Below are positions 12,974 to 23,142 of a stretch of DNA of 64,000 nucleotides, one piece after another. The DNA lies in contig CANTFL010000059.1 of NCBI GenBank assembly GCA_947650285.1, positions 62,001 through 126,000 of the forward strand, written 5' to 3'. The first letter of the stretch is position 1, and the number at the start of each line of letters is the position of its first letter. The notes beneath the pieces are model-generated. The model was not told where the DNA came from. It ran no database searches and saw nothing but the letters and a program-made list of their open reading frames with translations. Position numbers and translations under genes: made by a program. Source of the DNA: Hyaloperonospora brassicae (lineage: Eukaryota > Oomycota > Peronosporomycetes > Peronosporales > Peronosporaceae).

Positions 12974-13460
12974 GTGCAAGTTGATGAAGATGGTGAGGCA
13001 CTATTGGCCATGACACGAAAGATTTGTCAGCCATCTGTGAAATTGATGTCCACGCAAAGTGCTAATGAAGATGACAACCCTGAGTGCGTGTGATCAGCTA
13101 TCGTTACTTGGCCAAAGTTAAGCTTGCGATGCGGACGCGAAACCTCGAAGTAGTTCTAGCAGGAGGTTCAAGACCTGCGAACAAAGTGAAGTACTTTCGG
13201 TGCCAATAAGCCAACTCGTATAGCCTTGAAGAGCTCAATCTGTCTGCTGTCTATCTCTGACCTGTGTACTCGAAACTGGAGGCCAAAGCCGACGAAATGC
13301 ATGTACTGAGCGTCAGGGCATCAATACCAAGCCGCTCGATGCATTTTTCGTCAAAGTTCAATCCTCTAAGCTGGAACAACTTCTTGATAGTGCGTCGGGC
13401 CATCACAACGCTCGACAGCCCGGCAGTGAAGGCAGCAGCTTCCTACCACATATTCGGGGG
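12974..13460. other. Intergenic space between convergent genes
   Basis: About 490 bases separate the stop of the PHD-bromodomain gene from the stop of the RNase H2B gene, which point towards each other. It should hold both 3' ends. I see no gene, tRNA or repeat in it. Confidence 0.6.
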
Positions 13461-14478
13461 CTACTTTTTGCCAAAGAATGACATGAGCGATTTCATCCCA
13501 GAGCGATCCACGTTATCCAGCTTGCTTTTCTTCTTGACACTGGCAGCACCGATCGATGTTGGCCGCTTCGCTCCGTTCTCTGGTACCCGACGTCGATCGA
13601 ACCGCTGGAATGTGTCAATCGGTCCAGCTTCAGCCTTTGCAACAGTCTTGACCTCTTTCTCCTTCTCTACCCTATTAGCACGAAGACAGCTTAGTACACC
13701 AAGAAGAGCCGATTGACAGAACGACGTACCCGAATTCGCTGCAGAGCACGTCAATCCATTCATCCGCGAGGTAGTTGCCCACCACATCAATCGCATGTCG
13801 ATGGTGTCGAGCAACGTCTCCACCCTCGTCCTGTATCGTCTCTTCTTGCATCGTCTCGTCCAAAACACGGTGACTTAGTATATTCACCTGCTCGTTAAAC
13901 GCTGCAGTCGTCGCAGCTTTCGCTGCGCTGTCTTGCTCCTGTTTCAGCAGCACCTTGGCCACTCTCTCCACTTTCGTCCGCAGCCACGGCATCACCTTGT
14001 TCTCCTCAATCTTCACAAAGAGGTTTTCCACCCCATCGTCGCCTTCGATGTCCTGCACGTCACAAATGCACTCGATCAATTCACGCAGCGTTGAGAGCTG
14101 CAGCAACCACGTGTTGCCCGCTGTCGCCAGCAGGTCATACACGGACGAAAACCTCGCACGCTGAGGCCACGCAGCATCCAGCAGTACGAAAAGTGCGTCC
14201 ACAGGCGAAAAGACAGTTACTCCGCCGTCCTGCAGCACGGCGTTGCCCACGAACCAGCTGCGCGCGCCGTCCACGGGCCGTACGCGCTGGAGCTCCAGTA
14301 GGTTCCGCTTGTCCTTGTCCAAAGCGAATTGCCGCGTGCGTGTCACCAAACCGGTAGAGAGAGAGGTCCAGAGCACGATCGACAAGAGTGGAGTATCGGC
14401 TGCGTCTGGATGGAAGCGCTGTAGGTCAGCGCTTGACGGCAGCGCCGATGGCACGAGCGCGAGGACCTTGCGAGTCAT
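13461..14478 (-). CDS. RNASEH2B: Ribonuclease H2 subunit B
   Basis: Non-catalytic subunit of the RNase H2 trimer, which removes ribonucleotides and RNA primers from DNA in the nucleus. Two exons: 14478-13730 and 13671-13461, with a 58-base intron (GTACGT...TACTAAG...GCTAATAG) that keeps the frame (phase 2). The product is 319 residues, close to the family's usual length of about 310. Recognisable blocks are the N-terminal VLALVPSALPS; LLELQRVRPVDGARSWFVG followed by a Val/Phe-rich strand and SPVDALFVLLDAAWP, the conserved wing of the triple barrel; a helical middle; and a lysine-rich tail ending MKSLMSFFGKK. That last motif is a C-terminal PCNA-interacting (PIP) box in the position known for human RNASEH2B. 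The ATG at 14478 is chosen over an upstream in-frame TTG. The gene is divergent from DNA ligase I with 175 bases between starts. Confidence 0.88.
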
Positions 14479-14653
14479 TTGAAGCAAGTGGCTCTCTCGC
14501 TGTCTCAGCGGCGGTCGAGAGACAGCGAGCGAGTGAAATGTAGAGGTAATGTATTTGTAGAGGGATGCTGCTGCTGGATAAATTTACAGATACCATCTCG
14601 TCGTAGAGGTCGGAGCAGGATGGCGCGGTCGGGTTCGGGTGATTTGCGAGCCG
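14479..14653. promoter_or_regulatory. Shared divergent promoter with 11-base inverted repeat
   Basis: The 175 bases between the RNase H2B and DNA ligase I start codons must contain both 5' leaders and promoters. Inside is an inverted repeat: CTCGCTGTCTC (14496-14506) and its exact reverse complement (14519-14529) around a 12-base spacer. A symmetric element in a divergent promoter could bind a dimeric regulator of both genes. Binding is inference; the inverted repeat is seen directly. Confidence 0.55.
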
Positions 14654-17600
14654 ATGGGTACTGGTCGCAGAAAAGTGGTGGACCAAATGAAAACGAAAGC
14701 AGCGGCTGCGTCAAAGACCCAGCGGTCCATCACGTCGTTCTTTAGCGGAGCCACAGTGTCAACGTCAGAGCAGTCGAAGCGCAAAGCTGCTGAGGCGGAT
14801 GTCAACGTCGAGGAAGCCGCGAAGCCTGTGGCCGAGCTCGTGAAAAAACGCAAAGTCGACTTTGGTGGGGAAAAAGATGCGAAGACCGGTAGCAACGACG
14901 TGAAAGGAGGTGCGAACTGCGACGATAGCGATGTGAACGGCGATGAAAGAGATGTACTGGGCGATGCCCCAGGAGGTGCAAAGGACGATGAAGAAGGTGT
15001 GAATGGTGAACCAGACTGTTTGGATGATAAAAAGGAAGGTTTACACGACGAGAAAGAGATTGGGACAGCAGAAGAGCGGGACGACAGAGTGGCCGGCAAA
15101 AGCACGACAAAACGTACGTGGCTAGTTCTCGCTCGAGTGGCGACACTGTGCACAGCTGAAGAGTACTGAACGGTAATGTCCTTCGTTCTGAATGTGTTGT
15201 ACAGCTGGCCGCCGTCGTCTTCGACAACAGGACGTCAAGGACGAGGACGAAGATAGCGACGTGGATGTGCCACTGAGTGTGGTGGATTCAAGGCGAGAGG
15301 TCGATGAGGTGATTGACATGACGACGTCACCAGCGGCTTCCGAAACAGTCAGAGCCTGTAAAAAGACATCGTTGACAACATCCATGAAGTCCGCGAAGGC
15401 GGAGAACAAAAAGGAAACGAATGAGAAGAAGGAGAAGAAGGAGAAGAAGGATAAAGAAGGGAAAGTGGAGACAAAGGCAAAAGAAGCAGTGGCGATGCTT
15501 CGTCCAGCGAAGAAAGAGACGCACGAGGTAGTGGATGATGATGACTCGCACGATGTTGGATCTGCGGAAGGAGCGAAAAAGGTTGGAGGAGCGAAGAAGA
15601 CTGCAACGTCATCGAAGGCTGCTGTCCGTACTGCTGTCCCGAGCAAGACGTGCGATGTTGAAGTAGATGCAAGCACTGACAAGAAGAGCTTGGCGAATAT
15701 GCATGGGGACGGTAAAGAAACGAAAGCAGAGAGCGGCAAATGGCGCGAGACTCCGTACTCTGCTTTAGCACATCTGTTTGCCAAGATCGAAGAGGTTTCC
15801 GGCCGTCTCGTTATCCAGGATCTGCTGACGGCATTCTTCCGCGATGTCATTAGCCATGCTCCGGATGATTTGCTGGCTTGCATTTATCTGTGCGTGTGCG
15901 TGAACCTGGCGCCGCCTTTCGAAAACCTAAAAATTGGTATTGGCGATGCCATTCTGATGAAAGCTATCGGCGAGGCCACAGGCGCCAATGCAAAGTTCAT
16001 CAAGGAGATGTACCACAAGGAGGGCGATCTTGGTAAGGTTGCACAGAACGCGCGCTCAAAGCAGAAGACGCTGTCATTTGCGTCCCTCACACCGGCTACA
16101 TCCAAAGGTAGCGGCCTCACCGTATCTTATGTGTACAACCAGTTCGTCAAGATTGCAAAAATGACTGGAAACAATTCTCAACAGCAAAAGTGCTCAATTA
16201 TAAAGGGATTGCTGGTAAAGTGTGAGAAGGAAAAAAAGTCGCAAGGCGAGGATGGACAGTCTGCCGAAGGAGCCAAGTACATCATCCGTGGACTCCAGGG
16301 TAAGCTGCGTATCGGACTGGCCGAAAAGTCGATCTTGATGGGGTTGACGTACGCGTTCATGACGGGCAAGGATTACAAGGACAAAGACAAGCAGCAGGAG
16401 GCTCTAGCTTTTGTCAAGAAATCCTTTGCAGAATGTCCAAGCTACAACGCATTGGTGGCGGCGTTCTACGTTGTTCAGAAAGAGGTTCCTTCTGCTCTTT
16501 ACCTTCGCGTGAAGGACTTTGCGCTGGTTGCCGACAAGTGTGTACTGACACCAGGCACGCCCGTGTCTCCCATGCTCGCTCGTCCAACCAAGGCGTATGC
16601 GATGGTGTTCGATCGCTTCGAAGGCAAGCCGTTCACATGCGAATACAAGTACGACGGTGAACGCGCACAGATACACATACTACCGAGCGGAAAGATGGCC
16701 ATATTCTCGCGCAACTTCGAAAACTCTACAGAGCGATTCCCTGACGTCGAGTTGGCCGTTTCGATGGCTGCTAAGAAAGGCGTTGTCAAAAGCTGTATCG
16801 TTGACGCAGAGGTGGTTGCTGTTGATCGTGCTACGAACAAGCGTCTACCCTTCCAGATTCTAAGTACGCGTTCTCGCAAGGTACGTCATCAAGTGTGGTC
16901 GGTGTATGCCTTTCGATCACATGCATAACACATTTTCTTGTGTGTTGCGGTTGCAGAACGTAAAAGTGGAAGACATCAAGGTTCCTGTGTGTGTTTACGC
17001 ATTTGACTTACTGTTTCTCAATGGCGAATCGCTCCTCGGCGCACCGCTGGCCAAACGCCGAGAGAAAATGCGCGAAATCTTTGGAGTTAGTCCCGGCACG
17101 TTTGAATTTGCTACGTCGTTCGATGTTAAAGATGGTGTTGATGCAAAAGACAACTCCGAGGCAATGGAAGAAGCTGTGGATAAGGTCCGCAATTTCCTGG
17201 AGGAGGCCGTGCGTGAAAATTGTGAAGGCTTGATGGTGAAGACTCTTGAAAAAGAAGCAACATACGAGCCTGCAAACCGTTCGCACAAATGGCTAAAACT
17301 GAAGAAGGACTATCTCGATGGCATCGGTGACTCAACCGATCTCGTTCCGATTGGTGCGTTCCATGGACGTGGCAAGCGCACTGGTGTGTACGGAGCGTAT
17401 CTGCTGGCATGCTATGACCCGGACACTGACATGTACCAACCCATTACAAAGCTGGGCACGGGTTTGTCGGATGAAGTGCTCAAGAAGTTTTACGATCAGT
17501 TGAAGGAGAGGGTTGTGGACAAGCCTCCTAGCGACTATGCTATTAGCGACGGCTGTAAGCCTGACGTTTGGCTCGAAGCGAGCTGTGTGTGGGAAATTCT

Positions 17601-17906
17601 GGGCGCAGATCTATCCATTTCGCCGAAGTACACGGCAGCCATCGGCCTGGTTGCCAAGGACAAGGGCATATCACTACGCTTCCCTCGCTTCATCCGTGTT
17701 CGTGGTGACAAGGAGACGACTCAGGCGACAAACTCTTCGCAGGTAAAGCCAATGTCTACCACCGTGGCAGTATGCACGACCACGGTCGACTGACTGTTTT
17801 CCCTATCATTTGGTGTTGATTGCAGATCGCCGATTTGTACCGAGCCCAGGGTCTTACGAGCGTAACCAACGGTGACGAGGACGAAGACGATGATATGCTG
17901 ATCTAG
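14654..17906 (+). CDS. LIG1: DNA ligase I (ATP-dependent replicative ligase)
   Basis: Seals Okazaki fragments and repair nicks in the nucleus. Four exons: 14654-15113, 15205-16880, 16957-17742 and 17826-17906, summing to exactly 1001 codons including the stop. Introns are 91, 76 and 83 bases (GTACGT, GTACGT and GTAAAG donors; CAG acceptors). A PIP box QRSITSFF lies near residue 28. A long charged, lysine/glutamate-rich tail follows to about residue 330. Then come the DNA-binding domain (PYSALAHLFAKIEEVSGRL), the nucleotidyl-transferase motif EYKYDGERAQIH with the adenylated Lys, VDAEVVAVD, YAFDLLFLNGESL, EGLMVKTL, SHKWLKLKKDYLDG, and an OB-fold ending in GISLRFPRFIRVRGDK. The acidic last exon reads IADLYRAQG...DEDDDMLI. 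A downstream Met (14687) closer to the PIP box is an alternative start. The last exon and downstream DNA are duplicated at 42323-42535. Confidence 0.95.
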
Positions 17907-18815
17907 GTACTCCTTGGATTCGTCACGGACAATGCCAGCTGCAGAACGTAAAAGAGCTGTCACACCTGGCGTTTGAAGCTGTCACATGCTTTGTTGATAC
18001 GATTGTTTCACGTGCGACCATGCGGCAGATCATTCCATCGCTAAAACGATTTCTAATCGTCTTGTGGAAGTTACAGTGCGAGATGATTGAATCTCTCGAG
18101 TGAGATCGACCGCTCTCTCCGCGGTGCGGGTCAAACAGCACGAAGCGCCAGCAACAGTTTGGGTGGGTCCAAAACTGAACGGGTTGATGTGGTGCGAGGC
18201 AGTTGACAAGCGCCTATCGTACGAAATGCAAGCTAAATGCCCGAAAATGCTTTTGGCAGGATGCTGCATGTAGCACACGAAAGTTGTAGCCAGCATCTAC
18301 ACTACCTCAATCGAATGTTGCGTTCCCGCGCTCAGACAGTGGCGTGCAAAGCGGTCGGATAAGCATCCGAAGCATCAGCATCAAGTCAAGCTCCACCCGC
18401 TCGCCCGAGCAAGACAGCAGGGGTTGGGCACACGGGGAGGTCGGACACTTCGTTGTTTTCCGTAGCAGATCATGAAACATGTGCACGATCTATTCGGGGC
18501 ATAGTTGTTCGGCATAGTACAGCAGCCGCCAGCTTCGCCTACGGTAAAGGGATGCACAAGCTGTGCTCATTGGCAGCGGTAGGACTGTCTACACATGATC
18601 GAAGGAGCAGCTTGAGGCGCATCGGGAGGACACTTGCCGAGACGGTATAGTGTTGCACCAACAAATATAGCAATGTGCACGACGGGTGACACGTGTTGAC
18701 TGTCCGCTTAATTTATTTATTTCGAGAGGAGATGAGGGTGTAGAGGTCTAATCGGGCACTCAGTTCCGCTCTTTGGGGACTCCGCGAGACGCTCGACGGT
18801 CCCCATTGACCAACA
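17907..18815. other. Intergenic region, partly duplicated elsewhere
   Basis: 17907-18040 is duplicated at 42409-42535 and 18615-18815 at 43192-43392, each time next to the duplicated genes. The middle (18041-18614) has no counterpart there. The short ORFs show no motif I recognise, so I call no gene. Confidence 0.6.
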
Positions 18816-19472
18816 ATGCTGCTGGAAATCGGACGCTTCGTGTGTTTAGCACTGACGGACGCAGCGATGCTGCCGGCGCTGGTCGTGATGCAGCGCAATC
18901 GGCGGCACTTTGAGCTGTTTATAGGCGTCTCGCAGCTCCTGATCTCGTTTTTCTTCAACGCCGCCGAGGCCTTCGATACGCCGCTGTTCCTCCTGGAAGA
19001 CGAGTGGCATTTTCTCTCGGAGGTGGTGTCCATCGCCTACTTTCTGCTGCTCTGCGTCCACCTGATGGGGTACAAAGACGAGAACCGGAACATTGTGCTG
19101 CGCTACGTGGCCTTTGCTGGCTCGTGGCTCTTTAAGACCAAGGACAGGTCGGACGCAACGTTCTACGAAGGGTTTTTCGTGATCTGCTACCTGCTGGGCG
19201 TTGGCTTTCGTCGACTGTTTGCTGCGAGCAATGACATCGCCCCTCTGAACAAGCAAAAAGCCAAGTACGCGCTCTACAGTCTTGGAGCAGCGGCGGTTGC
19301 GGGCGTTTGTGTCTTCTACTACGAAGACGAAGAGAACCACACCGCGTTGGGGGTTGTCGAGGGCTTGATGCACATGCTGGATGGCGCTGCGTTCTATTTC
19401 GCGTGGCTCTCGGTGCCGTGCATGGACTCGAAGAAAGGTGGGGTCATCCCGACGCACAATCTGTACGTGTAG
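18816..19472 (+). CDS. Seven-helix membrane protein, possibly CREST/TMEM8-like
   Basis: Single exon, 218 residues, with seven hydrophobic segments at about 4-27, 35-57, 72-92, 101-115, 123-142, 158-178 and 192-210. Short loops and few charges in the helices point to an integral membrane protein. A serine/asparagine-containing second helix (SQLLISFFFNA), an acidic-histidine entry to the third (EDEWHFLSE) and a histidine in the last (GLMHMLDGAAFY) recall the CREST superfamily (alkaline ceramidase, PAQR, TMEM8/myomaker), many of which are metal-dependent lipid hydrolases. That resemblance is by eye and weak; a plain hypothetical membrane protein is the safe name. The ATG follows a short 5' region shared with the duplicate. 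A second copy at 43393-44049 differs at 17 of 218 residues by my count (about 92% identical). Confidence 0.8.
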   Translation: MLLEIGRFVCLALTDAAMLPALVVMQRNRRHFELFIGVSQLLISFFFNAAEAFDTPLFLLEDEWHFLSEVVSIAYFLLLCVHLMGYKDENRNIVLRYVAFAGSWLFKTKDRSDATFYEGFFVICYLLGVGFRRLFAASNDIAPLNKQKAKYALYSLGAAAVAGVCVFYYEDEENHTALGVVEGLMHMLDGAAFYFAWLSVPCMDSKKGGVIPTHNLYV

Positions 19473-20204
19473 GGGGCAAGTACGCAGGTAGGCGCTTAGA
19501 AGAATCTTTGACATTCCATAAACCAATTTATGTAATAGTAAAGCGATAAAACTATTGCGAAAACGGGGTGCGCCCATTCATTACACGACACTTTGTAGGG
19601 TCATAACAGACACGTACCGCGTGCAGTATTTGTGGAATTACAGCTAACGTCTGTGACAAGGTACGAACTTAATCATAAAATGTGAAGTCCATTTTTTCAT
19701 TTTAGGAGGGCGGGTGCCCCCCTAGCAAAAGTAGGGTGTGCCCCTAGTCGTGGCCTTCCCATATTTACCTTACTGCGTAAATATTGAAGGATTGCTACCT
19801 TCGTGGGTAATATTCTAAACAAATCTGTTTATTAGGTGGATACAGCTATTCTATCAAACGACTTGCCCACCAATCGCTGCGGGATGCGCGCAGTGGATAG
19901 TGAGCTAGTGGCCACATTCAACGTTCGTAGTTTAAGACAGCTTGTAACGGGGTTACACGTCGGCTGGTAGTCGACGATAGGTGTGGTGCACCCTATAAAG
20001 TAATTTTAGAACACAGTGAGTGTATCAATTGTTGAAGACTGATGTCTCTCATCAATTGATTACGAGACCTTTCAAGAGGTTAATTAGGGCAGGTTAAAAA
20101 CGTTGTTCTAAGGTGTTCTTTTAGATTTAATAAAGAAATAAAAATTCAGTTCCCCTTTTGATCACTAAAAGACACGTGCCTTACGAGGCGTCTTTGATCG
20201 GTAG
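19473..20204. other. AT-rich intergenic region at the gene-island edge
   Basis: No gene recognised. A CGTGTAGGGG-type 3' flank of the membrane-protein gene gives way to repeat-derived sequence. A stretch at 19700-19760 is rich in short G and C runs. No coding frame longer than about 60 codons looks real. Confidence 0.5.
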
Positions 20205-20605
20205 GAGCTAGCAATACCTGTGAAGGTAGCTGCTCCTGAGCACTCTGTGCTGTGATTCTTTTGAATCTTTGGTCCCTTAGGAACGGGAACCGTAAGCTCT
20301 CTGAGCTTGTTGACTCTCTGAGTCGGGTTCTATGAACCAAAACCTTAGCTCTCTGAGCTGTTGACTCTCTGAGTCGGGTTCGTAGAAGCAAAGTTGCTCG
20401 TAAGAGCGTTAAGTCTTCCTCTGACTTAAGAGATGTGTAGCTCCGCTACACAGCTGAAGTGAAACCGAAGGGATAAGTAAATTTGCGATTATATTTCCAC
20501 TTTTTCTAATTTCTTAAGTGCTCAATCAAAAGACACACCGTTTCCTCTGCATGTACCGTGTACGCGAGGTTTTAGGGCCTCTTCTTACACTGTGTCAGTG
20601 TAGGT
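20205..20605. repeat. Cluster of short hairpins with 3-7 base loops
   Basis: Consecutive short palindromes fill this stretch. Examples: AAGCTC-tct-GAGCTT (20294-20308), GACTC-tct-GAGTC (20312-20324), GGTTC-tat-GAACC (20326-20338), AGCTC-tct-GAGCT (20347-20359), GACTC-tct-GAGTC (20363-20375), TTAAGTC-ttcctct-GACTTAA (20409-20429), TGTGTAGC-tcc-GCTACACA (20434-20452) and TACACTG-tgt-CAGTGTA (about 20586-20602). A roughly 53-base direct repeat carries two of the pairs. The same style of hairpin occurs in the family-B gag regions, so this is probably a fragment of that family. Function unknown. Confidence 0.75.
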
Positions 20606-20608
20606 AGC

Positions 20609-21235
20609 TTGTGTGGTGGAGTGGGTCGCCAAAATCGATTGGCGTGACTCCAAACCGCCCACTGTGCCGGACTGCCGACTTGAGGAGGGGGTTCTCCTAT
20701 TCCGCTTGGATCTTAAACTCACCTTGTCTACCCGTCGGCTTGGCGGGTATCACTCTTCGGAGGACGTGGCGATGGAGTAAGATGTCGGTCTTGGTGTGTG
20801 TCGACCTTGGGAGCCCCGAGCGGATATGCTTCAGTCGGGGTCCAGTTAGGGCAGCCACTCGGTCAACTTGGTTGAGAGTGGACTTATAACCAGAGTTCTC
20901 AGGGCTAGTAGCGCCTGGCCTTTGCTTGTCTCAGGGGTGTTAACCGCCTGGCCTTTATGTGTCTCAGGGGTGTTCACCGCCTGGCCTTTATGTATCCTCT
21001 CCCTTACCACTAGGGTATGGAGACCGCTTCCTATAGCGGGATTGAGTTGGGGGGGGGTGCTACTCCACGAACCTACAGGCCAATATACTTCCTGGGGTTC
21101 TATTTGCACTTGAGTCTTACCAGCACTGTCTATTCAACGGGTGGGCAAAATAGATCCCTGGCCCGGAACAGGTTGGTAGACTTACAAGCTTCTTGGCTCA
21201 CGAGACGTGTGGCTTAGATATTAAATTACGTAGTC
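20609..21235 (-). mobile_element. LTR relic related to family A
   Basis: GTGGAGTGGG at the left end, GGACTGCCGACTTGAGGAGG, CTCACCTTGTCTACCCGTCGG and CTGTCTATTCAACGGG near the right follow the order of matching blocks in the Chronos-like LTRs at 25024 and 37091 (GTGGAGTGG, CCGACTAACGGAGG, CTCACCTTGTGTACCCGTCGG, CTCTATTCAACGGG). Similarity is patchy, so this is a diverged or sister family. Inside, 20909-20998 holds about 2.7 copies of a 33-base tandem repeat (CGCCTGGCCTTTATGTGTCT...). Confidence 0.5.
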
Positions 21236-21314
21236 TTTAATAACGTTTGGTCCTTTAATTTCCTTTACTCTGTACTTGCCTTACACCTGGACTCACTATG
21301 ATGAGTGGTCAGGG

Positions 21315-21530
21315 ACGCTTGATCTTGATAGTCCGGGTCGGCCGATGGATGACCGGGTCGGCCCTTGGGTGACCGATGTCGCCTTGATCGGCCGTGCCCA
21401 CCAAAGGGTGACCAGGTCGGCCGATGGGTGACAGAGACCGCCTTGGTTGACCGAGGCCGCCTTGGTCGGCCGTACCTACCGACGAGTGGCCCGGTCGACC
21501 GACGAGTGGTTGAGAACGATCCGCATTGGT
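21315..21530. repeat. GC-rich imperfect minisatellite
   Basis: A short imperfect repeat built on GGTCGGCCGATGGGTGACC and related words (CCGCCTTGGTCGGCCGTACC, GACGAGTGG) runs for about 200 bases. Units vary in length and sequence, and both strands stay open in several frames because of the composition. It sits between LTR relics, so it is probably part of a retroelement untranslated region. Confidence 0.6.
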
Positions 21531-21834
21531 GCCGCTCTCAACGGCTGGAACCCAACGGCCGCTTCTCCTCTGTGGCCCCTTGGCCTCCAGTCCCTTTCCG
21601 ATCGCGAGGCCCCTGTCTCTCCGGTCCATCCCTCCTTGAGTCAACCCTTTCCAGAAAGTTCGCTTTACCACACTTGTACTGTGTCAGTAAAAGCGGTGGG
21701 TGTCCAATTCACCTGGCAGCACTTGCTAGTTCACCCAAGGGCCACACATGTGGCCAAGAGATCACCTTTTTCAACGATAGAACGGATCGCCAATTAGGCC
21801 AAGTATAAATAATATTGGGTTGGTGGGAATCAAA

Positions 21835-22080
21835 ACTGTGGTGGAGCAGCGATCACAAGTTTTTTGTGATCCCGATTATTAACTGGCGCCCAGACATCCG
21901 ACTGCCGGTGGGGGTCTCCGTTTCCGTGCTTTTATCCTTCCCCACGTCGTGTATCCGTCGGTAAGACGGGTTGTACTTTTTCAGGTGGGACCGCGTCGAT
22001 GGAAAACTAGACCGTGTTTGTGATGAGGTCGGGGGGTGGACGTAAGAAATTCGTCACACGATCAAGGGTAATTGGAGGGT
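21835..22080 (-). mobile_element. Truncated family-A LTR fragment
   Basis: It opens with TGTGGTGGAGCAGCGATCAC and continues TTGTGATCCCGATT, ACTGGCGCCCAGACATCCGACTG, GTATCCGTCGGTAAGACGGG. These match in order the first 130 bases of the LTR at 25024 but are more diverged. Similarity fades after about 22080. Confidence 0.5.
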
Positions 22081-22139
22081 GCTCAACATGAGCCGAACTG
22101 ATTTCGACGAGACCTCCTAGTCCAATATATAGAAAATTA

Positions 22140-23142
22140 TTCCGCTCGGCCTGCTTATTGTGGTAACCGATCACAAGCATTTACCGTAAAAATCGGGATT
22201 GGAAGCGCACAGATCGACCGGATCAGTTAAAACCAAATTTTAACTTATTGGTGAATACGAGCTGGGACGGGTGGATCCTGATCGAGTGCCCGAACTCAGC
22301 AGATCGCGAGATTGTTGGTGGCTAACTCGAAAAAAGGTTTGCACCAAGACCGATTGCGCAATCGAAGATGGATTTTAACAAAGGTCGCGATCTCAGCACG
22401 AGATTGCGATCCCAACACGAAATCGGGATCCTAGAGCCAGCTGTACATCAATAGGATGTGAATCCCGTCAAGGTTAAAGATAGAGCATTCTTGGTGTAGG
22501 CCACATAGGTTCAAGGGGACGACCTTCGAAAAGGGAGACGCGTGGCCTCGGATGTTCGAGATACATATATGCCTAGTGATATGCTAATTTTGGGTTCTAT
22601 TGGTTAACATACAACATGTTTCAGTTTGCTTTGAAGTAAACGTGTCGACTTCTCCTCGGGGATGAATTATTGGTCCTCCGACGTCAAGGAAAGTTGCATG
22701 CTTCAATTTTGTGATACCCCTGAATTGTTTGGCGAGGGATCAAAACTTTCAACGCATCCCTCATACTGCGAATAGACGCAGCAAACAGCAAGCAATTAAA
22801 GGAAAGGGTGCAAGATCGCGAGACGGCTCAAGTGGTAAGAAGGCGCGCAAATCAAGCATCAACGTTGGGAAAGGCGATCCGTACCCAATAAGAGCATCTA
22901 ATATAGAGATCCACCCACAATATACTCAATCGTGCACAGATATTCAGTCGATATCCCCAATCCTAACTACGGTCAATTTCGGCATCGACTCGAGTCCACC
23001 TGAAAGAGAGCGACCCACCGTACTGACGGGTACACAAGGTGATCGAAGTTTACAGAACGAAATTGGAGTACCTCCTACGTTAGTAGGTCATCTGGGAGCC
23101 AGTGAAAAGTCGGGGATACAAGAAGCCTGAGATCTCCACTTC
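22140..23142 (+). mobile_element. LTR relic, family A
   Basis: Colinear with 2700-3699 over nearly its whole length (GAGCTGGGACGGGTGG, GACGTCAAGGAAAGTTGCATG, GATCGCGAGACGGCTCAAGT, GGGTACACAAGGTGATCG). It lies in inverted orientation to the fragment at 21835-22080 and to the LTRs of the 25-37 kb element. A 139-codon ORF at 22711-23130 lies inside the LTR and is not a gene. Confidence 0.6.

Noticed and set aside
13160..13200. GGTTCAAGACCTGCGAAC as the T-arm of a tRNA gene
   Set aside because: No matching acceptor stem, anticodon arm or D-arm can be laid out around it.
15122..15883. 253-codon minus-strand ORF rich in Ser/Phe
   Set aside because: It is the reverse of the lysine/glutamate-rich DNA ligase I tail; low-complexity coding DNA stays open on both strands.
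20205..20605. CRISPR-like array
   Set aside because: The units are varied hairpins without uniform repeats and spacers, and the genome is eukaryotic.
21309..21808. Overlapping 120-147 codon ORFs on both strands
   Set aside because: They are produced by the GC-rich minisatellite and LTR remnants; no domain and open on both strands.
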